This document shows positions 24,216-36,315 of a stretch of 64,000 nt of DNA, one piece after another. The position numbers were made by a program, and so were the translations under genes. Where the stretch lies: contig VZSF01000873.1 in the NCBI GenBank assembly GCA_013398295.1, positions 1,525,591 through 1,589,590 of the forward strand, in the 5' to 3' direction. The DNA is from Chionis minor. Its lineage: Eukaryota > Chordata > Aves > Charadriiformes > Chionididae. Positions within the stretch are counted from its first letter, which is position 1, and each line of letters starts with the position of its first letter. Under the pieces are notes generated by a model. It worked only from the letters and a program-made list of their open reading frames with translations. It was not told where the DNA came from and did not search any database.

Positions 24216-25510
24216 GCTACGTGTACACTTTAAACCATCATGTACTTTTTAAACTGCACTAATATGAAATGCAACCATTGATTGTGAAGAAGGCAATCAC
24301 TCTGGCACCTATCCATGATCAGAAGCAAAAATACTGCATTTTTGAACATAAATATTTTTGTTCACCTTGTCCAGAACGGTTTGGGACATCTTTTGAGAGC
24401 AGAAGTGTAATCAATTCATGTTACTTAAAAGGAGAATGATGCATAAGTTTGTAGCATGGTGGTGTTGCCAAAAAGCTAGGTAACCCTGGAGAAACGTGGT
24501 GTACGCATATTGCTAGACCCAGTTGAGAGCATTGCAGCCTTTTGTTTTATACTCTAAATCCTTTTTAGTACAGTCACTCCATTTATTTTAATAGTAAGAC
24601 TAGCTTTTAAATATCAGTTTAGTATGGCTCATAGTTTCTGCTTTTAGTAAACTGCGTTAAAGGGGAGGGAACTTTTTTAAAAAAAAATTGGTTCTTAAAG
24701 TTACAAGGCTTCATCAAGCAGCTGTGTTGAATTCAGAAGTCTGTTAAATAGGCAATTCTGAGAGAATGGCTTTGGGAGGATAGGACAAGTCTGTTGGTCT
24801 CGAAGTGCTGAGGGTGGGTCAGGGAGGTCACCTGGATGGCGATGTCCTGTGGAAGCGCTGTTACAGGGCTTGATTCGCAGCTCTCAGCGGGCAAGGTACT
24901 CCCAGGTTTCCCACATCCGGCTTAGCTGGTGGTCTTGGGAGCTGCAGTCGGCTGCCCTTAGAGTTGGCTTTATTTTTGGAGACCGCTTTTAAACTACTAA
25001 ACATGTACCATTAATTTCTAAAATAAGGGTTATGTATAATTTTAAATGCTTTCGTCATTTAACATCTTTATTGGGTAGGCCATTTCCTGCTAAAATGTTT
25101 TTAATCTCCACCCCCCTACTTGGGCATTTTGGGCTCTGGTTTCCTAGTGTATTCTCCAGGGTACAGAGGGAACTAGAGGCCATGTTTGGGTGCAATACTG
25201 GCTTAATCAAAGCTAGAAAAGTACACTGTCACTTTACTGAAATTTTCTGACTATACTTTTCATATTGCCTTAATGTAGCAGTAATGTGTGTTTATGCATC
25301 TGTTTCTTTGCACAGACATTTTGTCAAAATATTAAAACTCTACTTTTTTATGACACATTAGCATATAAACCTTATTCTAAGAGGGTATTTATTTTTTCAC
25401 TTTGTAAAGAAAATTTTGTTTCCTCATGAAGGCAAGAGCTTTGTCCTATATCGTAGGCAACTTCTGTCTTTTTATATTCAGATTAATAAAGGACTTTAAA
25501 AACCTACTTC
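24216..25510 (+). other. MYLIP: MYLIP 3' untranslated region
   Basis: From the TGA to just after the AATAAA at 25485. AT-rich apart from a GC-rich island of about 180 bp (24785-24960), which contains a nuclear-receptor-like direct repeat (24816-24830). The 3' end is predicted from the signal and is not observed. Confidence 0.75.
25485..25490 (+). terminator. MYLIP: MYLIP polyadenylation signal AATAAA
   Basis: GATTAATAAAGGAC is a canonical hexamer about 1.27 kb after the stop codon. A GT/T-rich stretch follows at 25507-25545 (TTCGTGTTATTGC ... TTTTGTT), as expected for a downstream element. Cleavage is predicted near 25500-25515. Confidence 0.8.
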
Positions 25511-28500
25511 GTGTTATTGCTAAGACTTGAATTTTGTTCCAAAATTCATCTGAGCCATTACTGAACTGAAAATATGGTGTGAAGAATTTTTGTGTTTAGT
25601 CTTGAATGTTGTCATGTTTTAAGAGGGAATGAAGTTTCCTCAGGTGCATGTGAATGTCAAGGGAGGGGAGAAAACTGATGTGGTATAGCCACCTGTATTT
25701 AGGCAGTGTACTTTGAAATGGCTGATGTATTTTGACTGTAAAAACAGCCTTTAGAATTAAATTTGTGAAGAACTTTCCTACAGTAAAGTGCCCCAAATAG
25801 ATGGGGTATATTCCAGTGAGATGAGGAAAATGAAAAAATGTGGCTTTGAGAGGAGAGAGTTGGGAGCTTCAGCAGTCCTGACTAGGAAAGCTCTTAATTA
25901 GAGAGGTGTTGGTTACTTTTTTGATTGAAGCTGTTCATATTTACTAACTCACAACTCTTTCACATTCTGGAAGAGCTGGTGCTTGAGCGTTTGCAGCATG
26001 GGCTTACCCCCACCAGCAAACTGAGGGATGCAAGACACCGCTGGGATCACATCAAAGCTCTCTGGAATCCATGGAGCTCTATTCTGGAGGGTGTGAACAG
26101 AAGTCACTTCACTATGACATTTTAGATAGAATTTATTGGCATTTTAAACAGACTGTTGCGGAGTCACATGTCCTATTGTCAAGACAGTTCATCAGGGATT
26201 GGAGTTTGAGGCCCCAGGTGTAAAATTATTTTAGGCTAGCTCTCGCACTGCTGATTGGGGATGGAGGCTGACAACTAGGCATGGAATTCTGAATACAAGA
26301 GCTGTCTATCTCAGTGTCAAATGCATTGGGCACAGGGTAACTTACCCTTTTAAAACTGAAACTTGGCAAAGTGGGTGTTACTGAATTCACTTTCAAAGAC
26401 GAAAGTTCTGAAGAGGAGTGTTTTGTCCGTGTTTTGTCCCTATGTGCCATTTACAGGAAGGAATAGGTACACGAGTGTTCCAGTGCACGCTAGTGCTAAA
26501 GCAAATGCTCCTCGCGTCCCAAGATTGCTTTGTTCCATGTTAACAGAATTATGTTGGTAACATCTAATCCATTATCCAATGGCAGCTGCCTGAAATGGAT
26601 TGTAAACTAATATAAATAGATGTTAATACAGGCATCTGATTTAAAGCATTCAACGCAATCAAGCTGTTAAAACAGGCAAGGATTAACTCCAGGTCCTTGT
26701 AATTAAATTGGGTGTGTAATTAGACATTGCTAATAAAAATAATTCCAGTAGTTACAACTCTAATCAAGGTGGGGTTTGACAGGTTATGTGGCATAGGTGG
26801 AATTCAGGCAAAGCCTGTGAATTTTGTGAATGTCTTCTGCCCGATCTTGAAAAGCTCAGCAGAGGATCGGGCGGAAGTGCTGGGTGCGGGTTCAGACAAG
26901 TCTGGCAGGGCCCGGCTGTAGCCGAGGCTGTCGGGAGTTGAGTTCTGTGTTGGTGAAGGAGGGCCTGGAGCGAGAGCTTTTTCTGCTTGGGAGGGGTGAG
27001 GTCAGTACACTCCTCAGCCACTGTGGTTTCAATGGAATGCCATTACCCGTTCTGAGCGCGGAGCACCGGGCATCTCCCGAACACTGCAAATCGCTATGAG
27101 CCTCGCTTGGTTTAGATGCCAGATCTAATGGGGCACAAAGCAGCGTAAGAATAGCTTTGCTTTGCTCGCAGACAGCGTTCTTCGGAAGCGTTCTTTGAAA
27201 GGGAGTTGATGGTGCTATGCTGGAGAGGTTTGGCTTAACCACCCAAAAGCGCTGTGGGTGCGCATTGCTCAATGTTTGCGGTTCCAGTGCGCTGTGTGTT
27301 AGAAGTGCTGCGTCCGACCCACCTGAGCTGCCAAGGGCTGCGAAGAGCGTAAAAGAAACAACGGGAGGCTTTGAACCCCACGTGCCACAGAGCCGTGCTG
27401 CAGAGACTCGGGTCTCCTTCGCCTTGCTCTTTCTCCCAAGACTCTTGGAATGTTGTAATGGATGGCAGCAGGGAAAAACAAAACCCCAAAACAATGACAA
27501 CAAAAAAAAACCCCAAACCCAACAGCATGGTTTGTGAGAACAACTGGAGTTTGTGTCCTTTACGCTTCTTCCTCAGGAGCGGGAGGTTTGGTCACAAAGA
27601 TTCATCTGGTGCCTCTCACACCTTACATTAGTGTATCTGCGTGTACCAGGCACTCGTAATTAAGCCCGCTCCTGTACTGGTATTTGCCACCCACCCAAAG
27701 CTAGTACAACTTGGCAAGAAAACTCATGGAAAATTCAGTTCTCATTGATCTTCAAAATTGCAATGCAGCTGCTGTAATCCCAGCGGGTGTGCGCAATGTC
27801 CTTTTAAAAGGCAGGAGTCTGGAATTTCTGCAAGTACCTGAATGGGAAAAAATCACCTTCAGAGACGCATGACTTGCTGGGTAAATTTGAGAGCAGGGAC
27901 CCTGTTAGTTCCTTGGATCTCCTGAGGGTACAACAGCACTTGGAAGCGGCCGTGTGGAGAAAGGGTTGCGAGTAGGAGAGACGTCCTTACTAAAACACTG
28001 TTACACTTCAATGTTATTAATAATCAAGGGATTGAGCAATAACCACACCTGCGCTACTAAGGCTGGGAACTCCCAGCCCTCTGCTGGTGTCTGCCTGGCT
28101 TTCATTCTCCCTGCGCCGCTGCAACAAGGTCTCTTAGGGAGAGCTCAATCCGTGAAGGACTACAAAGGCGGGATGCTGAGATGTGCCAAATTACAGCTAT
28201 CCTCCAACAGGTCTATCCTCCAGCACGTAGTCGCTCTTTTCAACGTACATACAAACGTTAAAATGCTAAAGAACTGTAGAGTGAAGGCTTCTGTATTTTT
28301 AAATTATTTTGATTTCTTCCCCAAGTGCCATAAAAGCATGTACACAGCAGCATTCATGTATTCCAAGATTTGTTTCCTTGCTAAATCAGCACTGTTGCAT
28401 TCCTAACGGAATGCCCTTGGGGGAAAATTCTCATCTGCCAGCCTACACTATTTCACTTCACAGCAGCACGCTGGCATGTTGATCAAAGACGGGGGGGGGA

Positions 28501-31500
28501 AATCACAGCTCAGCTTTCCTGTGTGTGGTTCTAAACAACAAATTTTCCGTGGAGTGTTAAAATTATGAATTGACAAATCTCAGCTTCAGTAATGCCTGGT
28601 CAGATATCCTTAAATTCCTGCCCTCCTCCCCCTGTTTTCACTGCGATCATGCTGCAGTGCCAGGTAAGTGCTTTGGTCGCCTTTAAGCCCCTGGATTCCG
28701 CCAGCAGGAGCCTGTTAAAACAGAAAATAGCAACTGACAAGTGGGTTTAAAAGTAGGAAATCTCAGTAAAATTGTAGTGGGGGGGAAAAAAACCCCTTGA
28801 ACCCGGGGCAGACTGCCAGAAGAGAATTCCCGGAGGACTCCTAGTGTGGGGTGCAGGGTTCAGGGCTGCGGCCGAGACAGGGAGCGCTGCTGGCCCCCAG
28901 CAAGAGGGGCTGGGGGGAAAGTGGTCCGGGAGAGGCAGGAGATGAGGCATGCCAGGGCAGGCAAGCTGCTGCCAGGCCAGTAATTCCCTGGGGAAACTCC
29001 CACTGGAGCACACTCCCAGCAGGCCACAGGCAAACCTCCTGGTCTGCAAGGAGCTCGTAACATCACACAACTTCAAGTTAAACCACCAGCTGGAACCCCT
29101 TGGTTCAACGTTACCTTCAGTAGTTGTGGGTGGCAACAGCTACGTTTCTGGGTCTTCTAGTTTCCTGCCAAGGGTGGTGTGAGGTAGGAAGGGGAACCAG
29201 GAGTAACGCTGAGGAAGGGCTCTCGGAGCCACAGCTAAAGGAATCACTGGTTGGTGCAGCAGTGGGAAAACACAAACTGTGACAACTCTGAAAACTCAGT
29301 GGGAATCGTGATTCCTCTCCGTGTGAGAGTGGGATGTGAGGGATCCAGAAGACTGAATGGGGCTGGTGCTCCCCTGTGCCCAGAGACGGTGAGCAGGCTT
29401 CAGCATGACCTCCTGTCCCTTCCTGCCGGGAAGGGGGACTTGTGGGAGCTGGCCTGCGGCTGGCTTTCACAGCACTCATGCGTGCACCAAGTTCCTTGAA
29501 GAAAAAGGCCAAGCAAACAAACCATACCAGCTTTCCCAGAGCTTAACAACAGGCCACTTGCTGATGTCTTGCCAACTGAAATGCAGAATCCTTTCCAGTT
29601 GCTTGGCGGGTGGGGTTGGGGAGGGCAAGACACGAGTGGGAGGGGAATCAATCTGCCACTGAAAGCTGGTGCTTTTCTCTGCCTTCGCTTTGACCCTCTC
29701 TTGAGTAGCCCAGTTTAGCCTGTCCACTATTTGCTGACCCTTCCTTATTCCTGAAGACTATTCTGTTCTCTCACCAGTGATTTCTGGGATCCGGGTTCTG
29801 AAGCCAACCTTTCTTCTTCTAGCATCTGTCCACATAAACTCTGCTCCGGGAAAGAATCTGACTTTCTTTGGCCCACACCATCACACACATCCTCTCTCCT
29901 CTTTCTGTGCCTTGTCAGGAGCACAAAGGGCACCATCTCCATGTACAACAGCAAGAAAAAAATCAGTATAAATTAATCTTTTCTCTTACCATTGAGGTAT
30001 CTAAACAAAAATGTTTGTCTATAGCTACCCTTTCAGGGTCACTTAGTGGTTATGATGGGATTAACGAGGTGTGCATATGTGTGAAGATGTTTGCCATCCC
30101 TATTTTTATCCAGTAGTTGGTGTCTAGCTTCTCTGCTTCTTCAAATTTGCAGGTAACGATAGACAGTAACATGGCAACTTTTTACATAAACAGGCTTGCC
30201 AGAGCCAGCTCTGCCTCTCCTCTGCCAGAAAGCTGTTTGTCTGAGGGATCCATGCATCTGGCACAAAATTCCAATCATAGCACTACAACTGCGGGAATTA
30301 CAGAGACATTGGCAGCTCATCTGAAGAGACAGTATTTGTTTTCCTTGTTTAGAACTATAAATAGTCAACAGAGGACTCTCATTCAAACAGTATTGATGAT
30401 TGAAGTAATCCAGGCGCACAGACATAGCCAAAAATTGGACTTCTGCTTCAAAGCTGACCCAACTCTTGCTTCAGAAACTGAAGTTCCAAAAGGGCAACGC
30501 AGAAAACAAGTGCTCAGCAGCAAACTAGCCCTGAAGATAACACTGACACACCACGTGCCCGTGCTTGACCTTAAAACTGTTTGCCTATGTCGTTGCCTGA
30601 ACTGGAATTTTTTAAAAGCCCTGCAGCTCTGCTGCAGTTTGAGCAGCCGACTTCCTCCTCTGCCTCTCCGAGATCCGCAAAGTGAAGCAAGACCGAAGTG
30701 TCCTGAGAGCACCCCTGGCTGGGCAACGCGCTTACCGCACACGTGTTACTCTTGAAGAGCAGCTGCAGGGTCTTTATATTTAGTGCACTGAAAGTGGTGC
30801 TTTGCCACCTTGTCGCTAGGGCTCTCCTGCCCTGGAGAAGACACGCATGTGAACCTCCTCTGGGGCGGAAGAAGTAAATGAGCACACTTCTAGTCCCTGG
30901 GTGAATGACCCCTGTGCTACAACAGGAGGACGACGAGGACCGTGACTTTCTTCCCTGAACTTTTCAAATGGAAAAGAGAGAGAGAGAGAAGATCGCTCAG
31001 TTTCTGTTTTTAAGGATAATTCGTAGCCCCTTCTTAGAGGAGACATTTGAGACTGGTAGGAATAACAAGTGTGGAAAAACTCCTGGAAGAAAAAGAGAGA
31101 CGCAAATGCATTGCCACAACGGACACAGTTGCCCAAAAGACCATGGTCTTGTGTGGGTTCCCAAGTGCCTGAGTGGTGACATTTTCCCCTCAAATCCTGT
31201 TCCTACCAGAAAGATTTCCCTCAAAATCAACTGCCATGTCCTGCAAGCTAAGGTCATTACTGCGAACAATAGTTTCTCTATGTGGCAGGGAGCTCTGTAG
31301 CGATGGAGAGAGGCAGAATACCACCAGAAACAGAGCACAGTCTAATGAATGTAAAATAAGCAGCGTAGCTGTAACTCGTCCTGAAAATCATGTCCTTGAG
31401 CTAGAGGGGAACATGTGACTGTGGAAAGAGGAAGCAACAAGGGTAAGGAACAAGTGACAGGAAGATAAACTCCTCAAAATTCATATGCATTGCTGTGTTT

Positions 31501-34500
31501 TTTAATAATAAATGGCACCATGTTGTATGTTTCTTTTCCCACTCTTGGCTATACAAATGTTAAATTGACAACTCCAGGCTGCCAAAACCTTCTTTGCCTA
31601 ATACCAGACACAGACACAGAGAAACAACATTGCTTTGGTGGTGCGGATACAGCCCTCACAGCTAATCCTCAGCCAAGTGTTGTCTCCCTGGATTTCTTCT
31701 AAAGACTCCAGTCCTTTATGACTCGAGTCACTGGGGCACATTTTTCCTGGAGCCTGTTCTTGCCCGGCCTGTTTGTGAAAGGGCTACAGCACTGTTGTGT
31801 GAAAAACCCTGCAGCTTCACCATCACTTCAGCACTTCATCACCACTTACCGGGTACCTACCAAGAAGTATTATCCATGCACAAGGTGGTATTTCAGTCTC
31901 TGAAGACTTTTTTCCCATTTCCCCACACGTCTGCAAACTCCCTTTTCTACCTCCAATGCAGCCGTATCAAAATACATTTCTCTTAAATAAGGTTAATTTG
32001 CATGTGAAAATTTACATTGGTAGGGTGTTTTATTCTAGTAAAATGCATGCATTCAAAGGGCAAAAAGCTTGGTATCTTAGTGAAAGGATATTTTTCTTTG
32101 CAGCTCTGGCCAGCTTACGAAAATTGTCATAAGAATGATGTCTTCAAGTTTTACATACCCGCAAAACAGACTCAGATATTCACACATGCACACATAGTTT
32201 TAGCTTCAGTGCAAACATGAGAAGTTTCAGTTTAGGAAAAGACATTTTTGGAAAGTTTTGCAGCTCATTGAGGTGTGTAGTCCAAAAATGGTGATGCTGC
32301 TATATCTTTTTGAGAAAAAAAGCCAAATAGGGACCTAAACTACTGTCAGTGATTCTGGAATTTTGCTAGTGATGTTCTTGAACTGACAAAGGCTTTAAGA
32401 CAAAGGCTGTTAAGCTACAATGTCTGTAGCTAACTCATCCCAGACAAGAAAGAATTTACAGCAACGTTTCCTGCACAGTCTCCAATAAACGGGAGTTGCT
32501 AATTGCTTAATCCCCTAAACTTTTGTTTCTCTATGTTCTAAGTGACTTAGCCTGCAGCAGACTCCAGTCTAGACTGGAATTCTTGGTCCTTAGCCATTTG
32601 CCTGACAGTTTTTTTGTGATACATGTACTTCCTCTTAGTGATCTTCTTATTAGGTATCACACTTTGCCACTAAAACAGGCCTGAGTCTGAGGCCACCATT
32701 TGAGCTCTCTATACTTTGGTCCTGGCTTTTATCTGTAAGGGGCACTGAAGTGAAACCAGATAAACCTCCAGTTTTGGCGTTCAAAGCTGAGACTGCCATG
32801 CGGATCAGGATCTCAGCTGCACAGTTTGGGCATGTCTCTTGGTTTTGTTAAATACCGAAACATGTTCTTTCCCCCTGACGCTCATTCTTTCCCTCCGGCT
32901 TGTAGGTTGAGGAATCAAGTAATTGTTGCCCTGGGGTTTCCATCCTCTGGACAATGCTGTGCCCTCCTACAAAAGACAGGTCTCTCTGTTCAAACAGAAG
33001 TGCTCATAGTGGGCGGGTTAGCTTTGCTTCTTGCTTTGTGTTTGTTTCTCTATAAAACAAACATTTCCTCCAGAGCTGCTTAAGGCTAAGGTGAGTCATA
33101 AGTCTCATTTTACTGCACAAGTCTTTACATGGACGTTAATTAGGATGAGGTATCAGTTATTCTCTGAGCTTCATTTCCCTTACCCCACCAAACCATACAT
33201 TGCTATTGATGCTGCTATAGCCAACTGGATTCCCGGTTTCTCCAAACTGCTGTTAAACCAGCTGGACCACGTCAAAGGGCCATATCTGAGGCCCTATTTC
33301 CTGGGGACAGCAGCATAACAGGACCTTCATCTCAAACATAAGGAATGGTCCAGTCATGTCTTTGTCTGGACACGGCCCCTGCTGGCATTTTCCTTGGCAC
33401 AAATGCAGTGTAGCGCCAAGCTGCCACAGAGAGTAGCTGGCAGAGCCGGAGTGCGGCAGCCTCTGCCGTTCCTCCCGGACAAGTCAGGCTTCTTTAGCTG
33501 TGCAATGGGATTAGAGAAATAAACGGCTCAGTTTTACAAAAATTAAGCCTCAGGTTGCTCACGGGCTCCTTGCTGGTTGCTAATGTAGCTGTTGGTTGGG
33601 TGAAGCTTGAGTGAGGATCATCATCTGCTAGAGCAGAACGTCCTGCTTTTCCTCCTGGCGGGTTTGCAGTGGGAAAGGAGCACTGAGAAGCTGCAGGAGA
33701 AGGACCGGGAGCCTTTTTGCTGGGGGAGGCGAAAGCAAAACGGGGCATTTGGAAAAGGCCCACAAGAGATGGGTGCACCAGCTCAGTGTGGGGCGTGTGC
33801 TGTGGGAGATCTACCATGGCGTGGTCCCAAAGCTCAGAAAAAAGGGTTCAGATGAAGAAGGATACAGGGGGACCAGTATCACCTCCCTTGGTAGTTTTAG
33901 TGACAGATTGGTGAAAGTCGGAGTGAGGTGACTACAGAGGGTGTGTGTGCACAGGTGCATGTATATACGACTGCCGTTGCTGGTACTACACCGCTCCTTT
34001 CGAAACACTGTACAGCTGCTCTGACAATAATACTTGAGTGACTTCCTCAGATCTCTTTCCTCTTAAAAGCAAATTATTTAACAATCATAAAATGTATTTG
34101 TCATCCTTGATTGCATCTCAAATCACCAGTCTCCATGAGTTAAGAGTCTGAACAAAAGCTCAAGGAAACCAAAGGAAATGTAGTATTACTTGCAGATGAC
34201 AACTGCCCAGAAAATGGAACGGGCACTAACGAATAAGTGAGATGGAAAAAATCTGATCCTCCTCGTTAAACTGCTCACTCTTCAACAACAGATGGTGTGT
34301 TTGTGAGTGTTTGCCGTTAAGAAAGTCAGGGCCCTGGACCAAAGGGAAAATATAAGCCACATTTAACTACTTGCATATGTTGACTTTTGGAATCATTTCC
34401 AGTCAGATATAATGTCAGACATCTATGTGCTGACCCCTTGGTTTTGTTTGCCTGTGCTCTTTCATTTGTTTGTCATTATGTTTGTCCTGTGACCCAACAT

Positions 34501-36233
34501 GACAGCAAAATGTTCAGCATTGTTTTGCCATAAATAGTAAACAAGCTCAGACAGCTACTTAAAAGAAAGGAGAGCTGCAGCTCATGGAAGATTTTGTATA
34601 GCAGGGACACTTTAATACAAGCAGGCGGGAACAATTATTATGTCTGCCTCTAACTCTATTCAAATAACTATGCCAATTTGCATCACTCAAAATTTATTTT
34701 ACTGCGTTGCCTGTCTGTTTCAGACTGATGGAGGTTTTTTTTAAACCTCGACTAAAATCTTCTAAGAATGACGCTAAGGAAAAATATGTTGTTTTGCCAT
34801 CTTGAAAACAATTGCCTATGCAAACCCCTTGTGCGTGTGCCATCCAGATCCTATAGGCACATGTATTCACAGATAACTATGTATCTGTGCATATAGATAT
34901 ATTTTTTATTCAGTTGTGGTTATTTTTCTTCCTACCCTGCCTCATTCAAATGGCTCTGACTTGGAGAACGTTAGTGTTGGGGAGAGAGGAGGAATAGAGC
35001 TTTATGCTGCTTAAAGCAGCAATTCTCAGCATTGGAGAGCTGAATTTGAATCTGCTTTTACACGGAGTTCCCACACGATGCCAGCCATGTGATGTAGGAT
35101 GCTTTTCCCAGCTGGTTGTTAAAACACATTTAAGCTGCGGATTCCTGTCATGAACCTGCAGGGCAGCTTCTATACTCTCCCGTGAGCGGCTGCAGCAGGC
35201 CAGCACTGAGCTGCCCGGCACTTACATCTAGCAGCACCCCTAGGTCTTCTTCTGCCCCCAGGTCCTACTCTGGAGACATGCAGTGCCAAGGGGAGAGAGG
35301 AATTGTCTTTTGTAACTGGATTTTCAGCCAGATCTGACCAAAGTCAGGCTACATCTGAACAAGTGCTCTAATCACTGGCCTGTTTGATTCAAGGATCCCA
35401 CCCCCCACCCCTCACCCCCCCAGTACATTTTGTCTTATCTTTGCATTTGGAATTGCTTTTGTATGTTTTTCTGCTGAGCTCTCTTGATTCTTCTGTCTGT
35501 GCTACAATAGACTGAAATTGATCTCAGATGCAGGGGGACAGATTCCCCCTTCCACTCCATGCCCACCTTGTTCACATGCCCTCCCAAGAAATGGAGACAA
35601 CGACAATGTGCAAAATGGTTGCTCCTTTGATTCCCTCAGGTCCCGCTATGAGCACGCCAGCAGCACCTGTAGCCCCTCTTCCAAGGTAAGCGGCACAGCA
35701 GGTCAAGGAGCGTTCCCTTCCCAGAAGAGAGCTGGGGCTTTGATTTTCAGAGCTGAGCCCCCTCTGCCACACATCACAGCCTGGAACCCACCACCGATGC
35801 TAGAGATGCTAACGGGCAAAACTGACGTCCCCAGATGCTTTGGCGAGGCTGTGCTAGTACAATTTCCTTTGAGTTTGGCTCCTGTACCACCTGCTGTCAC
35901 CATCAAAACACATTCTTTAATATTAGATGAATCCCAAAGGTGTTCCTGAAAGAATAATAAAAATAAAAGATTAAAAAAAAAATCAGCCATGTACTATCTT
36001 TACTGGAAGCAGCAAAATTATTTCCATTAAAATATAGTATGAAATCTCACTCTTCTATTCCACTGGGAAGCAATGGGAAAATTATCCCGTAAGCAGGATT
36101 TTTCTAAGATTTTTTTGAAACAGCTTCACAGCCTTACCCCTGTCACTGATACTGTCAAATTGGCACACGGCATACCTTGAAACGCTGTGCACTGCACAGC
36201 TATAAATCCCACATGGATTTATCCAGCAGGCTT
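25511..36233. other. Intergenic DNA downstream of MYLIP
   Basis: No supported gene. The longest open frame (30117-30755, 212 codons) has no domain, signal peptide or flanking splice pattern. Low-complexity spots include a GA run at 30975-30993 and a C-rich purine/pyrimidine tract at 35398-35422. The 26560-26800 segment is AT-rich with several homeodomain-type TAAT cores and could be a conserved enhancer. Confidence 0.5.
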
Positions 36234-36315
36234 AGTGTCATTAGCCCCTGTTACAGACAGGCTGCAGTGCTGAATGAGCGCATAACTTGGCAGAGGTCAC
36301 ACAAGGTAGCAAAGA
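36234..36315 (+). mobile_element. Fossil MIR/L3-like repeat tail
   Basis: TCATTAGCCCCTGTTACAGA, then CTTGGCAGAGGTCACACAAG, follows the order of the shared tail of old amniote MIR/L3-type retroposons. That tail runs from 'attatccccattttacag' to 'cttgcccaaggtcacacagc'. It is strongly diverged and the call is by eye. Confidence 0.5.

Noticed and set aside
30117..30755. 212-codon plus-strand frame
   Set aside because: No recognisable motif, no splice context and AT/GC-neutral chance length. Several antisense frames are equally open.
32826..33083. 85-codon frame ending in a hydrophobic, membrane-like segment
   Set aside because: A single T-rich stretch gives hydrophobic residues by chance, and there is no start context or conservation evidence.
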